Shown: positions 1 to 8,780, counted from the first letter of the stretch. The stretch: DNA of 64,000 nt from Nonomuraea thailandensis (GCF_024172165.1 NZ_JAMZEB010000002.1:7647501-7711500); one strand, 5' to 3'. The notes: generated by a model not told the origin, from the sequence alone. Made by a program: numbers and translations.

Positions 1-807
1 CCGGGCGAGGGCACCCAGCGGCAGATGGTGCACGCCGGGCTGAGCGCGAACGACGTGCACTGGCTCTGCGTGACCCACTTCCACGGCGACCACTGCCTCG
101 GCGTGCCCGGCGTCGTCCAGCGCATCGCCCGCGATCGGGTGCGGCACCCGGTGCGGGCGGTCTTCCCCGGCTCCGGCGAGACGTACTGGCGCCGGCTGCG
201 CCACGCCGCCGTGTTCGCCGACACCGACGTCATCGCCGAGCATCCCGTCTCCGGCGACCTGGCCGGCGTCGGGCCGCTCGTCGCGCGCCGCCTGTCCCAC
301 CCCGTCGAGTCGTACGGCTACCGCGTCCAGGAGCCGGCCGGCCGCCGCATGCTGCCCGAGAAGCTGGCCGCCCACGGCATCCGCGGCCCCGAGATCGGCG
401 AGCTGCAGCGCACCGGCTCGGTGCGCGGCGTCACGCTCGCCGAGTGCAGCGTGCCGAAGCCCGGCCAGAGCGTGGCGTTCGTGATGGACACCCGGCTCTG
501 CGACTCCGTCTTCGAGCTGGCCTCCGGGGTGGACCTGCTGGTGATCGAGGCCACGTTCCTGTCCGCCGAGAGCGCGCTGGCCAAGGAGTACGGGCATCTG
601 ACGGCGTTCGAGGCGGGAGTGGTGGCGGCCGACGCGGGCGTGCGCAGGCTGGTGCTCACGCACTTCTCGGAGCGGTACGGGTTCGACGCCGAGCCGTCCT
701 TCGTCCAGGAGGTGCGGCGCAGCTTCGACGGCGAGGTCGTGACGGCCCGCGACCTGATGCGGATCCCCGTGCCGAAGCGTCAGGCCAGCCACGCCCCGGC
801 GAGGTAG
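1..807 (+). CDS. rnz: Ribonuclease Z (5' truncated by window edge)
   Basis: This metallo-beta-lactamase-fold endonuclease matures tRNA 3' ends. The frame is open from base 1 and the first residues read PGEGTQRQM, the conserved segment that lies about 35-40 residues into RNase Z, so the true start is upstream of the window. The zinc motif THFHGDH follows at about residues 25-31. Further conserved pieces are an ATFL segment, YGHLTAFEAG and the C-terminal LTHFSERYG histidine region. The stop at 805-807 lies inside the 3' end of the convergent LigB-like gene, so the two share 28 bp. The family assignment is firm; only the N-terminus is missing. Confidence 0.93.
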   Translation, partial: PGEGTQRQMVHAGLSANDVHWLCVTHFHGDHCLGVPGVVQRIARDRVRHPVRAVFPGSGETYWRRLRHAAVFADTDVIAEHPVSGDLAGVGPLVARRLSHPVESYGYRVQEPAGRRMLPEKLAAHGIRGPEIGELQRTGSVRGVTLAECSVPKPGQSVAFVMDTRLCDSVFELASGVDLLVIEATFLSAESALAKEYGHLTAFEAGVVAADAGVRRLVLTHFSERYGFDAEPSFVQEVRRSFDGEVVTARDLMRIPVPKRQASHAPAR

Positions 808-1433
808 CCGACCCCGTACGGCGCCGCCGCCATCAGCAGGCGCCCCCGGTACGCCCGCGCGCCCGCCGCCCCCGCCAGCACCTGAAGGGCCGCTCGCCCG
901 CTGACCCACAGCCGGTCGGCCTCCGCGGCGTCGAGCGCGGCCAGCGTGGCGGCGTCGCCGGTCGCCACCGCCTTGGCGATCAGGTCGTTGTACGGGCCCG
1001 CGGCCGCGTCGTGCCTGCCCGGCGCCCTGGGGCTCAGGCAGGCGGAGCCGTCGGCCATGACCAGCAGCGCCACCCGGTCACTGCGCCCGCCCAGCTCCTC
1101 GCCCAGCGCCAGGCAGCCGGCGGTGGTCGTGCCGAAGGCCACGGACTGCAGGCCCTGGGGATCGGCGTCTGCGAGGAGCACGCGGGCGACGGTCAGGGAC
1201 AGCGGCAGCACCGGCTCGCCCGCGCCCGCCGTGCGGTCCACGCCCCAGGGGCGCAGGGTGCCCGCCGCGCCTGCCTCGTACGTGCGGGTGGCCTCGGCGC
1301 CGCCCACCACGACCAGCGCGTCGGGACGCGCCTCGCGCAGCGCGGCGATCGCGGCGTGGCAGGCGGAGCGCAGCTCGGGCATCCCGAGCGCGACCAGCGG
1401 GGTCGATGGGCAGACGGCGGCGGCGACGAGCAC
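780..1433 (-). CDS. LigB-like (class III extradiol dioxygenase fold) protein of unknown function
   Basis: This 217-residue protein resembles the LigB/MEMO-like proteins that sit near miaB in actinomycetes. It has the expected opening MLVAAAVCP, a central VVVGGAE segment, and SVAFGTTTAG and LLVMADGSACLSPRAPG segments, and ends in a GVGYLAGAW tail. As I recall, homologues usually read CPHPP near the N-terminus; here it is CPSTP, so a likely metal-binding histidine is absent and catalysis is doubtful. The start is GTG without an obvious Shine-Dalgarno sequence. The 3' end overlaps rnz. No function is assigned. Confidence 0.75.
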   Translation of the reverse strand: MLVAAAVCPSTPLVALGMPELRSACHAAIAALREARPDALVVVGGAEATRTYEAGAAGTLRPWGVDRTAGAGEPVLPLSLTVARVLLADADPQGLQSVAFGTTTAGCLALGEELGGRSDRVALLVMADGSACLSPRAPGRHDAAAGPYNDLIAKAVATGDAATLAALDAAEADRLWVSGRAALQVLAGAAGARAYRGRLLMAAAPYGVGYLAGAWLA

Positions 1434-1480
1434 GAGCGCAAGCGTACGTGGCCACGCGCCACCGCTCCCACCCGGAGGGT

Positions 1481-2224
1481 TCAGAAGGGCCCGCGCCCGT
1501 CCTTGATCGCCGCGATCAGCTCCCTGGTGCGGGCGTGGGACGCCTCGTGCAGCCCGCTGCCGAAGCTGATCCTGGCCACCCCGAGCTCCGCCAGCCTTCC
1601 GATGCCCGGCGTCCGCTCGCCGAAGTACACGTTGACCGGCGCTCCGAGCTCGCTGACCAGCGCCCGGATCTCGTCCTCGTCGGCCAGCAGGATCGGGTAC
1701 ACGCAGTCGGCGCCCGCCTCCAGGTAGCGCCGCCCGCGCGCGACGGCCTCCTGCCTGGGCGCCTTGCCGTACAGGTAGAGGTCCACCCTCGCGTTGATCA
1801 CCAGCGCGTCACCGGCGGCGGCCCGCACCTCGGCCAGGAACTCCGTCTGCTCCCCCGGATCCACCATCTCGCCACGGCCGGGCAGGGAGTCCTCAAGGTT
1901 GCAGCCGGCCGCGCCGGCCTCGGCCAGGCGCTCGACGAGCTCGGCGGGCGCGAGCCCGTACCCGCGCTCGACGTCGGCCGTCACCGGCACACCCTCCACG
2001 GCCCTGGCCACGCGGGCGATGGCCGCCATCATCTCGCCGACGGGAGTGTGCTCGCCGTCGTCGTAGCCCAGCACGTGCGCGACGGCGGCGCTGCTGGTGG
2101 CCACGGCGGGAAAGCCCGCCTCGCGCACGGCGCGGGCGGAGGCCGCGTCCCAGACGTTCGGCAGGATCAACGGGGTGCCGGGCACATGGAGCGCCCGCAG
2201 CGCGGACGCGTTGTCAGTCGTCAT
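1481..2224 (-). CDS. Isocitrate lyase/PEP mutase family protein
   Basis: This 247-residue TIM-barrel enzyme belongs to the isocitrate lyase/phosphoenolpyruvate mutase superfamily. It shows the N-terminal PNVWDAASARAVREAGFPA strand-loop, the metal-site region ADVERGYG, the NLEDS motif, and INARVDLYLYG later in the barrel. These short members act on C-C or P-C bonds of small oxo-acids, but the substrate cannot be read from sequence. A TACATT hexamer ends six bases before the ATG, so the mRNA may be leaderless. It has no clear operon partner. Confidence 0.85.
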   Translation of the reverse strand: MTTDNASALRALHVPGTPLILPNVWDAASARAVREAGFPAVATSSAAVAHVLGYDDGEHTPVGEMMAAIARVARAVEGVPVTADVERGYGLAPAELVERLAEAGAAGCNLEDSLPGRGEMVDPGEQTEFLAEVRAAAGDALVINARVDLYLYGKAPRQEAVARGRRYLEAGADCVYPILLADEDEIRALVSELGAPVNVYFGERTPGIGRLAELGVARISFGSGLHEASHARTRELIAAIKDGRGPF

Positions 2225-2230
2225 GCCCTC

Positions 2231-2236
2231 AATGTA
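2231..2236 (-). promoter_or_regulatory. Candidate -10 box of the PEP mutase-family gene
   Basis: TACATT on the minus strand fits the TAnnnT consensus and ends six bases before the ATG, the spacing expected for a leaderless transcript. No good -35 hexamer was seen. Confidence 0.35.
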
Positions 2237-2308
2237 GGGACCGGAAGTGGCCCTTTGTAGAGCCAGTTCCGCCCATAAGACGGCATGCCACTTTCTGGCG
2301 GCTCGTCC

Positions 2309-2878
2309 TCAGCAGCCGCTCTTCGAGCACTGGCCGGCGACCTCGCCCGCAGGGCCGTTGGCCGGGGTGTCGGCGGGGGTGTCGCCGCCGGAGGACTGCG
2401 GCGCCCTGGTGGGGGACGTCGTGGCCGGCTTCCTGCCGTCGCCGGTGTTCGCCTGGGTGGCGGGCCGCGAGTCCGTGCCCGTCGAACCGGTGTCGGCGGT
2501 GCCGCCCGTGCCGGGGTCGGCGACGTCGCCCATGCTGCCGTCGTCGGGGGCGTCGGTGGACAGATCGCCGTCCTCGGGGGACTCGGCGGTGACGTCGCCC
2601 ATCGTGGCGTCGTCGCCACCGAGGTCGTCAGTGCCGTCGGTGCCGCCGCTGGTCTGGGCCGGCGCGGGGCCGCCGCCGCTCTGCTGGGCCGCCTCGCCCG
2701 GGTTGCCGGCCAGCATGTAGCCGCCGCCTCCGGCGAGCAGGACCGCCAGCACCGCCGCGGCGATGATGAGCGGCTTCTTGTTCGTCGCTTTTCTCTGACG
2801 GCTGTTTCTCGACGCCGGGCGGGTGTCTCCCGGCCCGGTCAGGATCTCGTGACGATCCGGCTCGTTCGGATCATGCAT
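2309..2878 (-). CDS. Single-pass membrane protein with acidic low-complexity exterior
   Basis: The start chosen is the ATG at 2878, preceded by a GGGAG ribosome-binding site; the open frame continues upstream to 2953 without such a site. The 189-residue product has a polar basic N-terminus, one transmembrane segment at about residues 36-57 (LIIAAAVLAVLLAGGGGY), then about 125 residues rich in Gly, Asp, Thr and Pro, ending GQCSKSGC. The exterior probably faces the wall and the two terminal cysteines could form a disulfide. No catalytic domain is visible and no function is assigned. Confidence 0.65.
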   Translation of the reverse strand: MHDPNEPDRHEILTGPGDTRPASRNSRQRKATNKKPLIIAAAVLAVLLAGGGGYMLAGNPGEAAQQSGGGPAPAQTSGGTDGTDDLGGDDATMGDVTAESPEDGDLSTDAPDDGSMGDVADPGTGGTADTGSTGTDSRPATQANTGDGRKPATTSPTRAPQSSGGDTPADTPANGPAGEVAGQCSKSGC

Positions 2879-2993
2879 GGGGTTACAGCTCCCTGCGGTC
2901 GTATCGGGGAAAGCTCGCCGGCTTCCGCGGGTGATGGACCACACTAGCCGCAACGGCTGAATGCTCGCACACCAATCACAAAGGAATCACGAC

Positions 2994-3740
2994 TTGTCCC
3001 CCCTTCGATCCATTTGCCCAGGTAGCCGCCCGCACCTCGCGCCGCTGGCAGGAGTCGTCGGAGTGCTCGCCACCGCCGGGGTGGGAATATTCCTGGCATT
3101 CAGTAACGCGCCCGATGTCACACCGCAAAGACGCGGGGAATTCGATCAGGAAACTCCGCTTACCCCAAGATCGAATACATCGACTTCGCCACTCTCGGCG
3201 TCGAAAGCGACACAAACAGCGACCATGACAGCGGTCTCCGTTGGATCGTTCCCCATTCCGTCGGCCCAGCGGGCGGGCATGGTGCTCGGGCCGCTGTCAC
3301 CGCCCTGGATCGAGGCCGTGCCGCCGTGGAACGCGCCGATCTCGCCGCCCGTGGACACGGCGCTCTCACCGTCTGGGGACGTGACGCTCTCGCCGCCTGG
3401 AGAAGCGGTGCTCCCCCCGCCTCCGGGAGTGATCGCGCCCCCGCCGGAGATCGGCGTTCCCGCGGAGACGACAGCACGCGGCCGGCGGCCGCCCCACGCC
3501 GGGCCCCCTGGCCGCTCCCCTTCGCCTCCCAGGGAACGCCCGGCCCCTCCTGACCGGGCACAGGCCCTCCCGACGCCGCGGGTGTCCCCGCAGGCGCCTC
3601 CCCCGCACCGGCCGTCACCGAGCCGGAGCGCCGTCGCGCCGCCGCCCGCGCGGGGGCGCGGCCTGCCGAACCCCTGCGCCACGATGCACGATTTCCGCCG
3701 GCAGCCGTGCGAGCAGGCCCTCGACAGGCTCACCCGCTGA
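2994..3740 (+). CDS. Proline-rich exported or membrane-anchored protein
   Basis: The reading frame opens at an ATG at 2961. The TTG at 2994 has a better ribosome-binding site (AAAGGA, eight-base spacing) and puts a hydrophobic segment (PLAGVVGVLATAGVGIFLAF) near residues 18-37, as in a signal anchor. The product is about 248 residues. Most of the exterior is disordered Pro/Ser/Ala sequence, closed by a compact tail (PNPCATMHDFRRQPCEQALDR) with two cysteines. I recall similar tails in Streptosporangiaceae proteins, which is the main argument for a real gene. It is divergent from the neighbouring membrane-protein gene. Function is unknown. Confidence 0.5.
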   Translation: MSPLRSICPGSRPHLAPLAGVVGVLATAGVGIFLAFSNAPDVTPQRRGEFDQETPLTPRSNTSTSPLSASKATQTATMTAVSVGSFPIPSAQRAGMVLGPLSPPWIEAVPPWNAPISPPVDTALSPSGDVTLSPPGEAVLPPPPGVIAPPPEIGVPAETTARGRRPPHAGPPGRSPSPPRERPAPPDRAQALPTPRVSPQAPPPHRPSPSRSAVAPPPARGRGLPNPCATMHDFRRQPCEQALDRLTR

Positions 3741-3778
3741 CGGCCCGGCCCGTCCTCGCCCCACCGGGCGAGGGCGGG

Positions 3779-5278
3779 TCAGTGGGCGGAGCAGCCTCCG
3801 GTGGACGCCGGCAGCGGGGCGGGGCGGCCGACGGTGGGCATGCCGAGCAGGACGCCCGGGCCCGAGGACGGCGCGGGAGCGGCCTGGCGGGCCTGCCAGG
3901 CGTCACCGGCACGGGTGCGCCGAAGACCCAGGACGGCGCCGTCGGCCACCAGGTGGTGCGGGGCCGCGTACGTGACCTCGACCGTCACCATGTCACCCGG
4001 CCGGGGCGTCTCCTCGCCCACCGCGAAGTGCACGAGGCGGTTGTCGGCCGCGCGGCCCGACAGCCGGCGCGTGGCGTCGTCCTTGCGGCCCTCGCCCTCC
4101 GCCACCAGCACCTCGAGCGTCCGCCCGACCTGCTTCTTGTTCTCCTCCCACGAGATCTCCTCCTGCAGGGCCACGAGCCGCTCGTAGCGCTCCTGCACGA
4201 CCTCCTTGGGCACCTGGTCGGGCATGGTGGCCGCGGGGGTGCCCGGGCGGATGGAGTACTGGAAGGTGAAGGCGTTGGCGAAGCGGCTCTGGCGGACGAC
4301 GTCGAGGGTGGCCTGGAAGTCCTCCTCCGTCTCGCCGGGGAAGCCGACGATGATGTCGGTGGAGATGGCCGCGTCGGGCATGGCCGCGCGGACCCGCTCG
4401 ATGATGCCGAGGTAGCGCTCGGCCCGGTACGAGCGCCGCATCGCCCGCAGCACCCGGTCGGAGCCCGACTGCAGGGGCATGTGGAGCTGGTGCATGACGT
4501 TGGGCGTCTCGGCCATGGCGGCGATCACGTCGTCGGTGAAGGCGGCCGGGTGGGGCGAGGTGAAGCGGACCCGCTCCAGGCCGTCGATGTCGCCGCAGGC
4601 GCGCAGCAGCTTGCCGAAGGCGAGCCGGTCGCCGAACTCCACGCCGTAGGTGTTGACGTTCTGCCCGAGGAGCGTGACCTCCAGCGCCCCCTGGTCCACC
4701 AGGGTCCGTACCTCGGCCAGGATGTCGCCGGGCCGGCGGTCCTTCTCCTTGCCGCGCAGCGACGGCACGATGCAGAACGTGCAGGTGTTGTTGCAGCCGA
4801 CCGAGATCGACACCCAGGCGGCGTAGGCCGACTCGCGCTTGGTGGGCAGCGTCGAGGGGAAGACCTCCAGCGACTCCTTCAGCTCGACCTGCGCCTCGCC
4901 CTCGACGCGGGCCCGCTCCAGCAGCACCGGCAGCGAGCCGATGTTGTGCGTGCCGAACACCACGTCGACCCATGGCGCCTTGCGGACGATCTCGCCCTGG
5001 TCCTTCTGGGCCAGGCAGCCGCCGACGGCGATCTGCATGCGCGGGTTGCGCGTCTTGGCCGGCCGGAGATGGCCGAGGTTGCCGTAGAGGCGGTTGTCGG
5101 CGTTCTCCCGCACGGCGCACGTGTTGAACACGACCACGTCGGCCGTCTCGCCGTCGGGGGCGGGCACGTAGCCGGCGTCCTCCAGCAGGCCTGACAGCCG
5201 CTCGGAGTCGTGGACGTTCATCTGGCACCCGTATGTGCGCACTTGGTACGTGCGGGCGCCCTCCTGGGTCACAGTCAT
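3779..5278 (-). CDS. miaB: tRNA-2-methylthio-N6-dimethylallyladenosine synthase MiaB
   Basis: This radical-SAM methylthiotransferase modifies A37 of tRNAs reading UNN codons. The 499-residue protein has all six cluster cysteines: C18, C54 and C88 in the N-terminal UPF0004 domain, and C162, C166 and C169 in the CNNTCTFC radical-SAM motif. A TRAM domain occupies about residues 375-440, and an Ala/Pro-rich tail ends in GGCSAH. I chose the ATG at 5278; the frame extends upstream but that part is not family-like. It is divergent from gluA. Confidence 0.95.
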   Translation of the reverse strand: MTVTQEGARTYQVRTYGCQMNVHDSERLSGLLEDAGYVPAPDGETADVVVFNTCAVRENADNRLYGNLGHLRPAKTRNPRMQIAVGGCLAQKDQGEIVRKAPWVDVVFGTHNIGSLPVLLERARVEGEAQVELKESLEVFPSTLPTKRESAYAAWVSISVGCNNTCTFCIVPSLRGKEKDRRPGDILAEVRTLVDQGALEVTLLGQNVNTYGVEFGDRLAFGKLLRACGDIDGLERVRFTSPHPAAFTDDVIAAMAETPNVMHQLHMPLQSGSDRVLRAMRRSYRAERYLGIIERVRAAMPDAAISTDIIVGFPGETEEDFQATLDVVRQSRFANAFTFQYSIRPGTPAATMPDQVPKEVVQERYERLVALQEEISWEENKKQVGRTLEVLVAEGEGRKDDATRRLSGRAADNRLVHFAVGEETPRPGDMVTVEVTYAAPHHLVADGAVLGLRRTRAGDAWQARQAAPAPSSGPGVLLGMPTVGRPAPLPASTGGCSAH

Positions 5279-5402
5279 GGCACGTTCAAGGGTAGTCGTT
5301 GTGCGGCTTGCGGCGGCCCGTATGGATCTAAAAGGCCAGCTTGGCGGCATGATGTGATCGGATCGGTACCGCTCGGTTAGTGCACAGCGTTCTAAGGCCC
5401 TC

Positions 5403-5408
5403 TACGTT
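5403..5408 (+). promoter_or_regulatory. Candidate -10 box for gluA
   Basis: TACGTT matches TAnnnT and ends seven bases before the gluA ATG at 5416. No Shine-Dalgarno sequence lies at normal distance (nearest AAGG is about 19 bases upstream), which fits a leaderless gluABCD transcript. No convincing -35 element was found. Confidence 0.4.
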
Positions 5409-5415
5409 TTACTCC

Positions 5416-6171
5416 ATGACGGAGAACGGGGACGCCACTCCACTGGTCCAGTTGGAGAACGTCAACAAGCACTTCGGGGCGCTGCACGTCCTGAAGGACA
5501 TCAACTTGACCGTCTCTCGCGGCGAGGTTCTGGTCGTCATCGGCCCTTCGGGTGGCGGGAAGAGCACGCTCTGCCGCACGATCAACCGGTTGGAGACGAT
5601 CAACGACGGCAAGATCATATTTGACGGCCAGGTGCTGCCGGCCGAGGGCAAGGCGCTGGCAAGGCTTCGCTCCGACGTGGGCATGGTCTTCCAGTCGTTC
5701 AATCTGTTCGCCCACAAGACCATCCGCGAGAACGTCACGCTCGGCCCGGTCAAGGTCCGCGGCGTATCGAAGGACGCCGCCGACAAGCGGGCCATGGAGT
5801 TGCTGGAGCGGGTGGGCATCGCGGCGCAGGCCGACAAGTACCCCGCGCAGCTCTCCGGCGGCCAGCAGCAGCGTGTCGCGATCGCCAGGGCGCTGGCCAT
5901 GGATCCGAAGATGATCCTGTTCGACGAGCCGACCTCCGCACTGGACCCCGAGATGGTGCAGGAGGTGCTCGATGTGATGATCGGGCTGGCGCGTGACGGC
6001 ATGACCATGATGGTCGTCACGCACGAGATGGGGTTCGCCCGCCGCGCCGCCAACCGGGTCGTGTTCATGGCGGACGGGCAGATCGTCGAGGAGAACACCC
6101 CCGACGAGTTCTTCACCAACGCGCAGACGGATCGTGCGCGCGACTTCCTTTCGAAGATCCTCACGCACTGA
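5416..6171 (+). CDS. gluA: Glutamate ABC importer, ATP-binding subunit
   Basis: This 251-residue ATPase energises a polar amino acid importer. The Walker A motif GPSGGGKS is at residues 43-50, followed by a Q-loop (MVFQSFNLFAHKT), the signature LSGGQQQR, Walker B MILFDEPTSALD and the H-loop TH. It is followed at once by a binding protein and two permeases in gluABCD order, the actinobacterial glutamate uptake operon. The ATG at 5416 is family-typical; the open frame extends only 12 codons upstream. Confidence 0.93.
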   Translation: MTENGDATPLVQLENVNKHFGALHVLKDINLTVSRGEVLVVIGPSGGGKSTLCRTINRLETINDGKIIFDGQVLPAEGKALARLRSDVGMVFQSFNLFAHKTIRENVTLGPVKVRGVSKDAADKRAMELLERVGIAAQADKYPAQLSGGQQQRVAIARALAMDPKMILFDEPTSALDPEMVQEVLDVMIGLARDGMTMMVVTHEMGFARRAANRVVFMADGQIVEENTPDEFFTNAQTDRARDFLSKILTH

Positions 6172-6191
6172 GAGTTATGAGGCAGGTACAC

Positions 6192-7052
6192 ATGCACATG
6201 CGTCGAACGGGAGCGGTGCTCTCCATCGCGGCACTCGCCGCGGGCCTGGCCGCTTGTGGCGGTGGGGGAGAAACGTACGCCACCGTGGCCGACAAGATCA
6301 CGGGCGGTGGCACGGTCGTGGTCGGCACCAAGTGGGACCAGCCGAGCCTGGGCCTGAAGATGGGCAACGAGCCCGAGGGCTTCGACGTCGACGTTGCCAA
6401 GGCCGTGCTGAAGGAAGTGAACGGCGGCAAGGACGTGAAGATCGAATGGAAGGAGTCGGCTTCCTCCAACCGCGAGCCGTTCCTCCAGAACGGCACGGTC
6501 GACATCATCTTCGCCACGTACTCCATCACCGAGGAGCGCAAGGGCAAGGTCACCTTCGGCGGCCCGTACGTCGTCGCGCACCAGGACATCATGGTCCGCA
6601 AGGACGACGCCTCGATCAACACCCCGCAGGACCTCAAGGGCAAGAAGATCTGCAAGGCCTCGGGCTCCAACTCCTACAAGCGCATCACCGACCCGCCCCC
6701 GGACGGTGAGCTCGACATCGACGCCACCACCGTCGACGCGGCCAACTACTCGGAGTGCGTGCAGAAGCTGACCGGCAGCAACCTCGACGCCGTCACCACC
6801 GACGACCTGATCCTGGCGGGCTTCGCCAAGCAGGCCGGCGGCAACTTCAAGGTGCTGGGCCAGGGCTTCACGGACGAGAAGTACGGCATCGGCCTGAAGA
6901 AGGGCGACACCAAGACCTGCGAGGCCGTCAACAAGGCGGTGGCCGCGCTGTGGAGCAACGGCACCATGAAGACGCTGCTGGACAAGTGGTTCGGCGGCAT
7001 CCAGGGCCTGAACGTGTCCACGCAGGCACCCGCTGCCGAGGGTTGCGCCTGA
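6192..7052 (+). CDS. gluB: Glutamate-binding lipoprotein
   Basis: This is an extracytoplasmic binding protein of family 3. A GAGGCAGG ribosome-binding site precedes the ATG at 6192; the ATG at 6198 is also possible. A 21-residue lipoprotein signal ends in LAAC, giving lipidated Cys22. The mature part shows the family-3 pattern GFDVDVAKAVLKEV, GTVDIIFATYSITEERK and an ending near LDKWFGG. It follows gluA by 20 bases. A strong hairpin lies between it and gluC and may favour excess binding protein over permease. Confidence 0.93.
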   Translation: MHMRRTGAVLSIAALAAGLAACGGGGETYATVADKITGGGTVVVGTKWDQPSLGLKMGNEPEGFDVDVAKAVLKEVNGGKDVKIEWKESASSNREPFLQNGTVDIIFATYSITEERKGKVTFGGPYVVAHQDIMVRKDDASINTPQDLKGKKICKASGSNSYKRITDPPPDGELDIDATTVDAANYSECVQKLTGSNLDAVTTDDLILAGFAKQAGGNFKVLGQGFTDEKYGIGLKKGDTKTCEAVNKAVAALWSNGTMKTLLDKWFGGIQGLNVSTQAPAAEGCA

Positions 7053-7065
7053 TCACGTCGGTGAC

Positions 7066-7087
7066 GGCGGCCGGTGACCCGGCCGCC
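7066..7087 (+). terminator. Intercistronic hairpin between gluB and gluC
   Basis: A perfect 9-bp GC stem (GGCGGCCGG / CCGGCCGCC) closes a 4-base TGAC loop. There is no T-run, so it is more likely an attenuator or a 3' mRNA stabiliser for gluAB than a full terminator. Confidence 0.6.
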
Positions 7088-7110
7088 CGTCGCCCCTGCG
7101 GTGGAGCACG

Positions 7111-7779
7111 ATGGACGAACTAATCAAGTACGGGCCCGACCTCGCGCTGGGATTCCTGGAGAACGTCAAGCTGTCGATCGTGGCCGCGATCGCCTCCTTG
7201 ATCCTCGGCACGGTCCTGGTCGCGATGCGGGTCTCCCCGACCCCGGTCCTGCGCGCGGCCGGCACCGTCTACGTCAACGTGGTGCGCAACACCCCGCTGA
7301 CGCTGGTGCTGGCGTTCTCCGCGCTGGGCCTGAGCGACCAGCTCGGCCTGGTCTTCTCCGAGACGCCGACGACCAACTCGTTCTGGATCGTGGCGATGGG
7401 GCTGTCGCTCTACACGGCGGCCTTCGTGTGCGAGGCGCTGCGCGCCGGCGTGAACACGGTGCCGATGGGCCAGGCCGAGGCGGCCAGGGCGATCGGGCTG
7501 ACGTTCACGCAGTCACTGACGATGATCATCCTGCCCCAGGCGTTCCGCGCGGTCATCGCGCCGCTGGGCAGCGTGATGATCGCCATGATCAAGAACACCA
7601 CGGTCGCGACCGCCGGCGGCTTCCTGCTCGACTCGGCGGCGGTCATGAAGATCACGTTCGACACGACCGGCGCGTCGATCCCGATCTTCCTCGGCATCGT
7701 CGTCGCCTTCATGGCGCTGACCATGCCGATCGGGTTCTTCACCGGCTGGCTGGCGCGACGGCTGGCGGTGGTCCGATGA
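7111..7779 (+). CDS. gluC: Glutamate ABC importer permease
   Basis: This 222-residue inner-membrane permease belongs to the HisM/GlnP family. It has about five transmembrane segments and the cytoplasmic EAA coupling loop EAARAIGLTFTQSLTMIILPQ that docks on the ATPase. Its last codons overlap the gluD start (ATGA), so the two permeases are translationally coupled and probably form a heterodimer. Confidence 0.92.
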   Translation: MDELIKYGPDLALGFLENVKLSIVAAIASLILGTVLVAMRVSPTPVLRAAGTVYVNVVRNTPLTLVLAFSALGLSDQLGLVFSETPTTNSFWIVAMGLSLYTAAFVCEALRAGVNTVPMGQAEAARAIGLTFTQSLTMIILPQAFRAVIAPLGSVMIAMIKNTTVATAGGFLLDSAAVMKITFDTTGASIPIFLGIVVAFMALTMPIGFFTGWLARRLAVVR

Positions 7780-8693
7780 GCACCTCCGTGCTGTTCGACG
7801 CGCCCGGCCCGCGCGGGCGGATCCGCAACCACACCCTCACGGTGGTCAGCGTCATCGCCGTCGGCGCCGTGCTGTACGGCGTCTACCGCGGGTTCGACGC
7901 CAAGGGCCAGTTCGAGGGCAAGATCTGGCAGCCGTTCCTGCAGTGGGAGACCTGGGACTTCTACATCATCCCCGGACTCATCGGCACGTTGCGGGCGGCG
8001 GCCGTGGCGGCGGTGCTCGCGCTGGTGTTCGGCGCGGTCTTCGGCCTGGCCCGGCTGTCGGACCACAAGTGGATCCGGGTGCCGGCCGGCGTGGTGGTCG
8101 AGGTGTTCCGGGCCATCCCGCTGCTGCTGCTGATCTTCTTCATCTTCTACCTGGCGCCGATGATCGGCGGTGGCGGCGACTACGCCTTCATGGCGGTCGT
8201 GGTCGGCCTCATGCTCTACAACGGCTCGGTGCTGGCCGAGGTGGTCAGGGCCGGCGTGCACGCGGTGCCCAAGGGGCAGTCCGAGGCCGCGTACGCGGTG
8301 GGCATGCGCAAGAACCAGGTGATGCGGCTGGTGCTGCTGCCGCAGGGCGTCACGGCGATGATGCCGGCGATCGTCAGCCAGCTCGTGGTGCTGCTCAAGG
8401 ACACCGCGCTCGGCTACATCATCGCCTACGTCGACCTGCTCAACACCGGCTTCAAGATCCTGCCTGCCCGCTTCTTCGGCTCGCTCATCCCGGCGGCCAT
8501 CGTCATCGGCGTCATCTACCTGGCGCTCAACATGGCGCTGAGCTACCTGGCCACGTGGCTGGAGCAGCGCAGCAGGCGCAGCCGCAAGACTGCGGCGCGC
8601 CCGGTCGCGGCGCCCGGCTCGGCCGAGGTCGGCGTGGGCGCGGGGCAGGGCACCGAGGGCGGCGGGCTGGCGCCCGACAAGCCCCTGGAGTAG
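7776..8693 (+). CDS. gluD: Glutamate ABC importer permease
   Basis: This 305-residue permease pairs with GluC. The start is the ATG inside the ATGA overlap at 7776. It is longer than GluC, with a roughly 55-residue N-terminal section that includes an extra hydrophobic segment (TLTVVSVIAVGAVLYGVY) and a polar Gly/Pro-rich C-terminal tail of about 40 residues. The EAA loop reads SEAAYAVGMRKNQVMRLVLL. The last gene of the gluABCD unit, it ends just before a strong hairpin. Confidence 0.92.
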   Translation: MSTSVLFDAPGPRGRIRNHTLTVVSVIAVGAVLYGVYRGFDAKGQFEGKIWQPFLQWETWDFYIIPGLIGTLRAAAVAAVLALVFGAVFGLARLSDHKWIRVPAGVVVEVFRAIPLLLLIFFIFYLAPMIGGGGDYAFMAVVVGLMLYNGSVLAEVVRAGVHAVPKGQSEAAYAVGMRKNQVMRLVLLPQGVTAMMPAIVSQLVVLLKDTALGYIIAYVDLLNTGFKILPARFFGSLIPAAIVIGVIYLALNMALSYLATWLEQRSRRSRKTAARPVAAPGSAEVGVGAGQGTEGGGLAPDKPLE

Positions 8694-8700
8694 TCCCGTC

Positions 8701-8733
8701 CTCGGGCGGCGGGCGTCATGCCCGCCGCCCGAG
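8701..8733 (+). terminator. Strong hairpin after gluD
   Basis: A perfect 14-bp stem (CTCGGGCGGCGGGC and its complement) surrounds a 5-base GTCAT loop, starting seven bases after the gluD stop. It is followed by A-rich rather than T-rich sequence. It probably terminates or attenuates gluABCD before the second binding-protein gene. Confidence 0.7.
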
Positions 8734-8780
8734 ATGTCAAAGAAAGTCCAGGTCCGCATTGCAGTACGGCCCGCGCGGGT

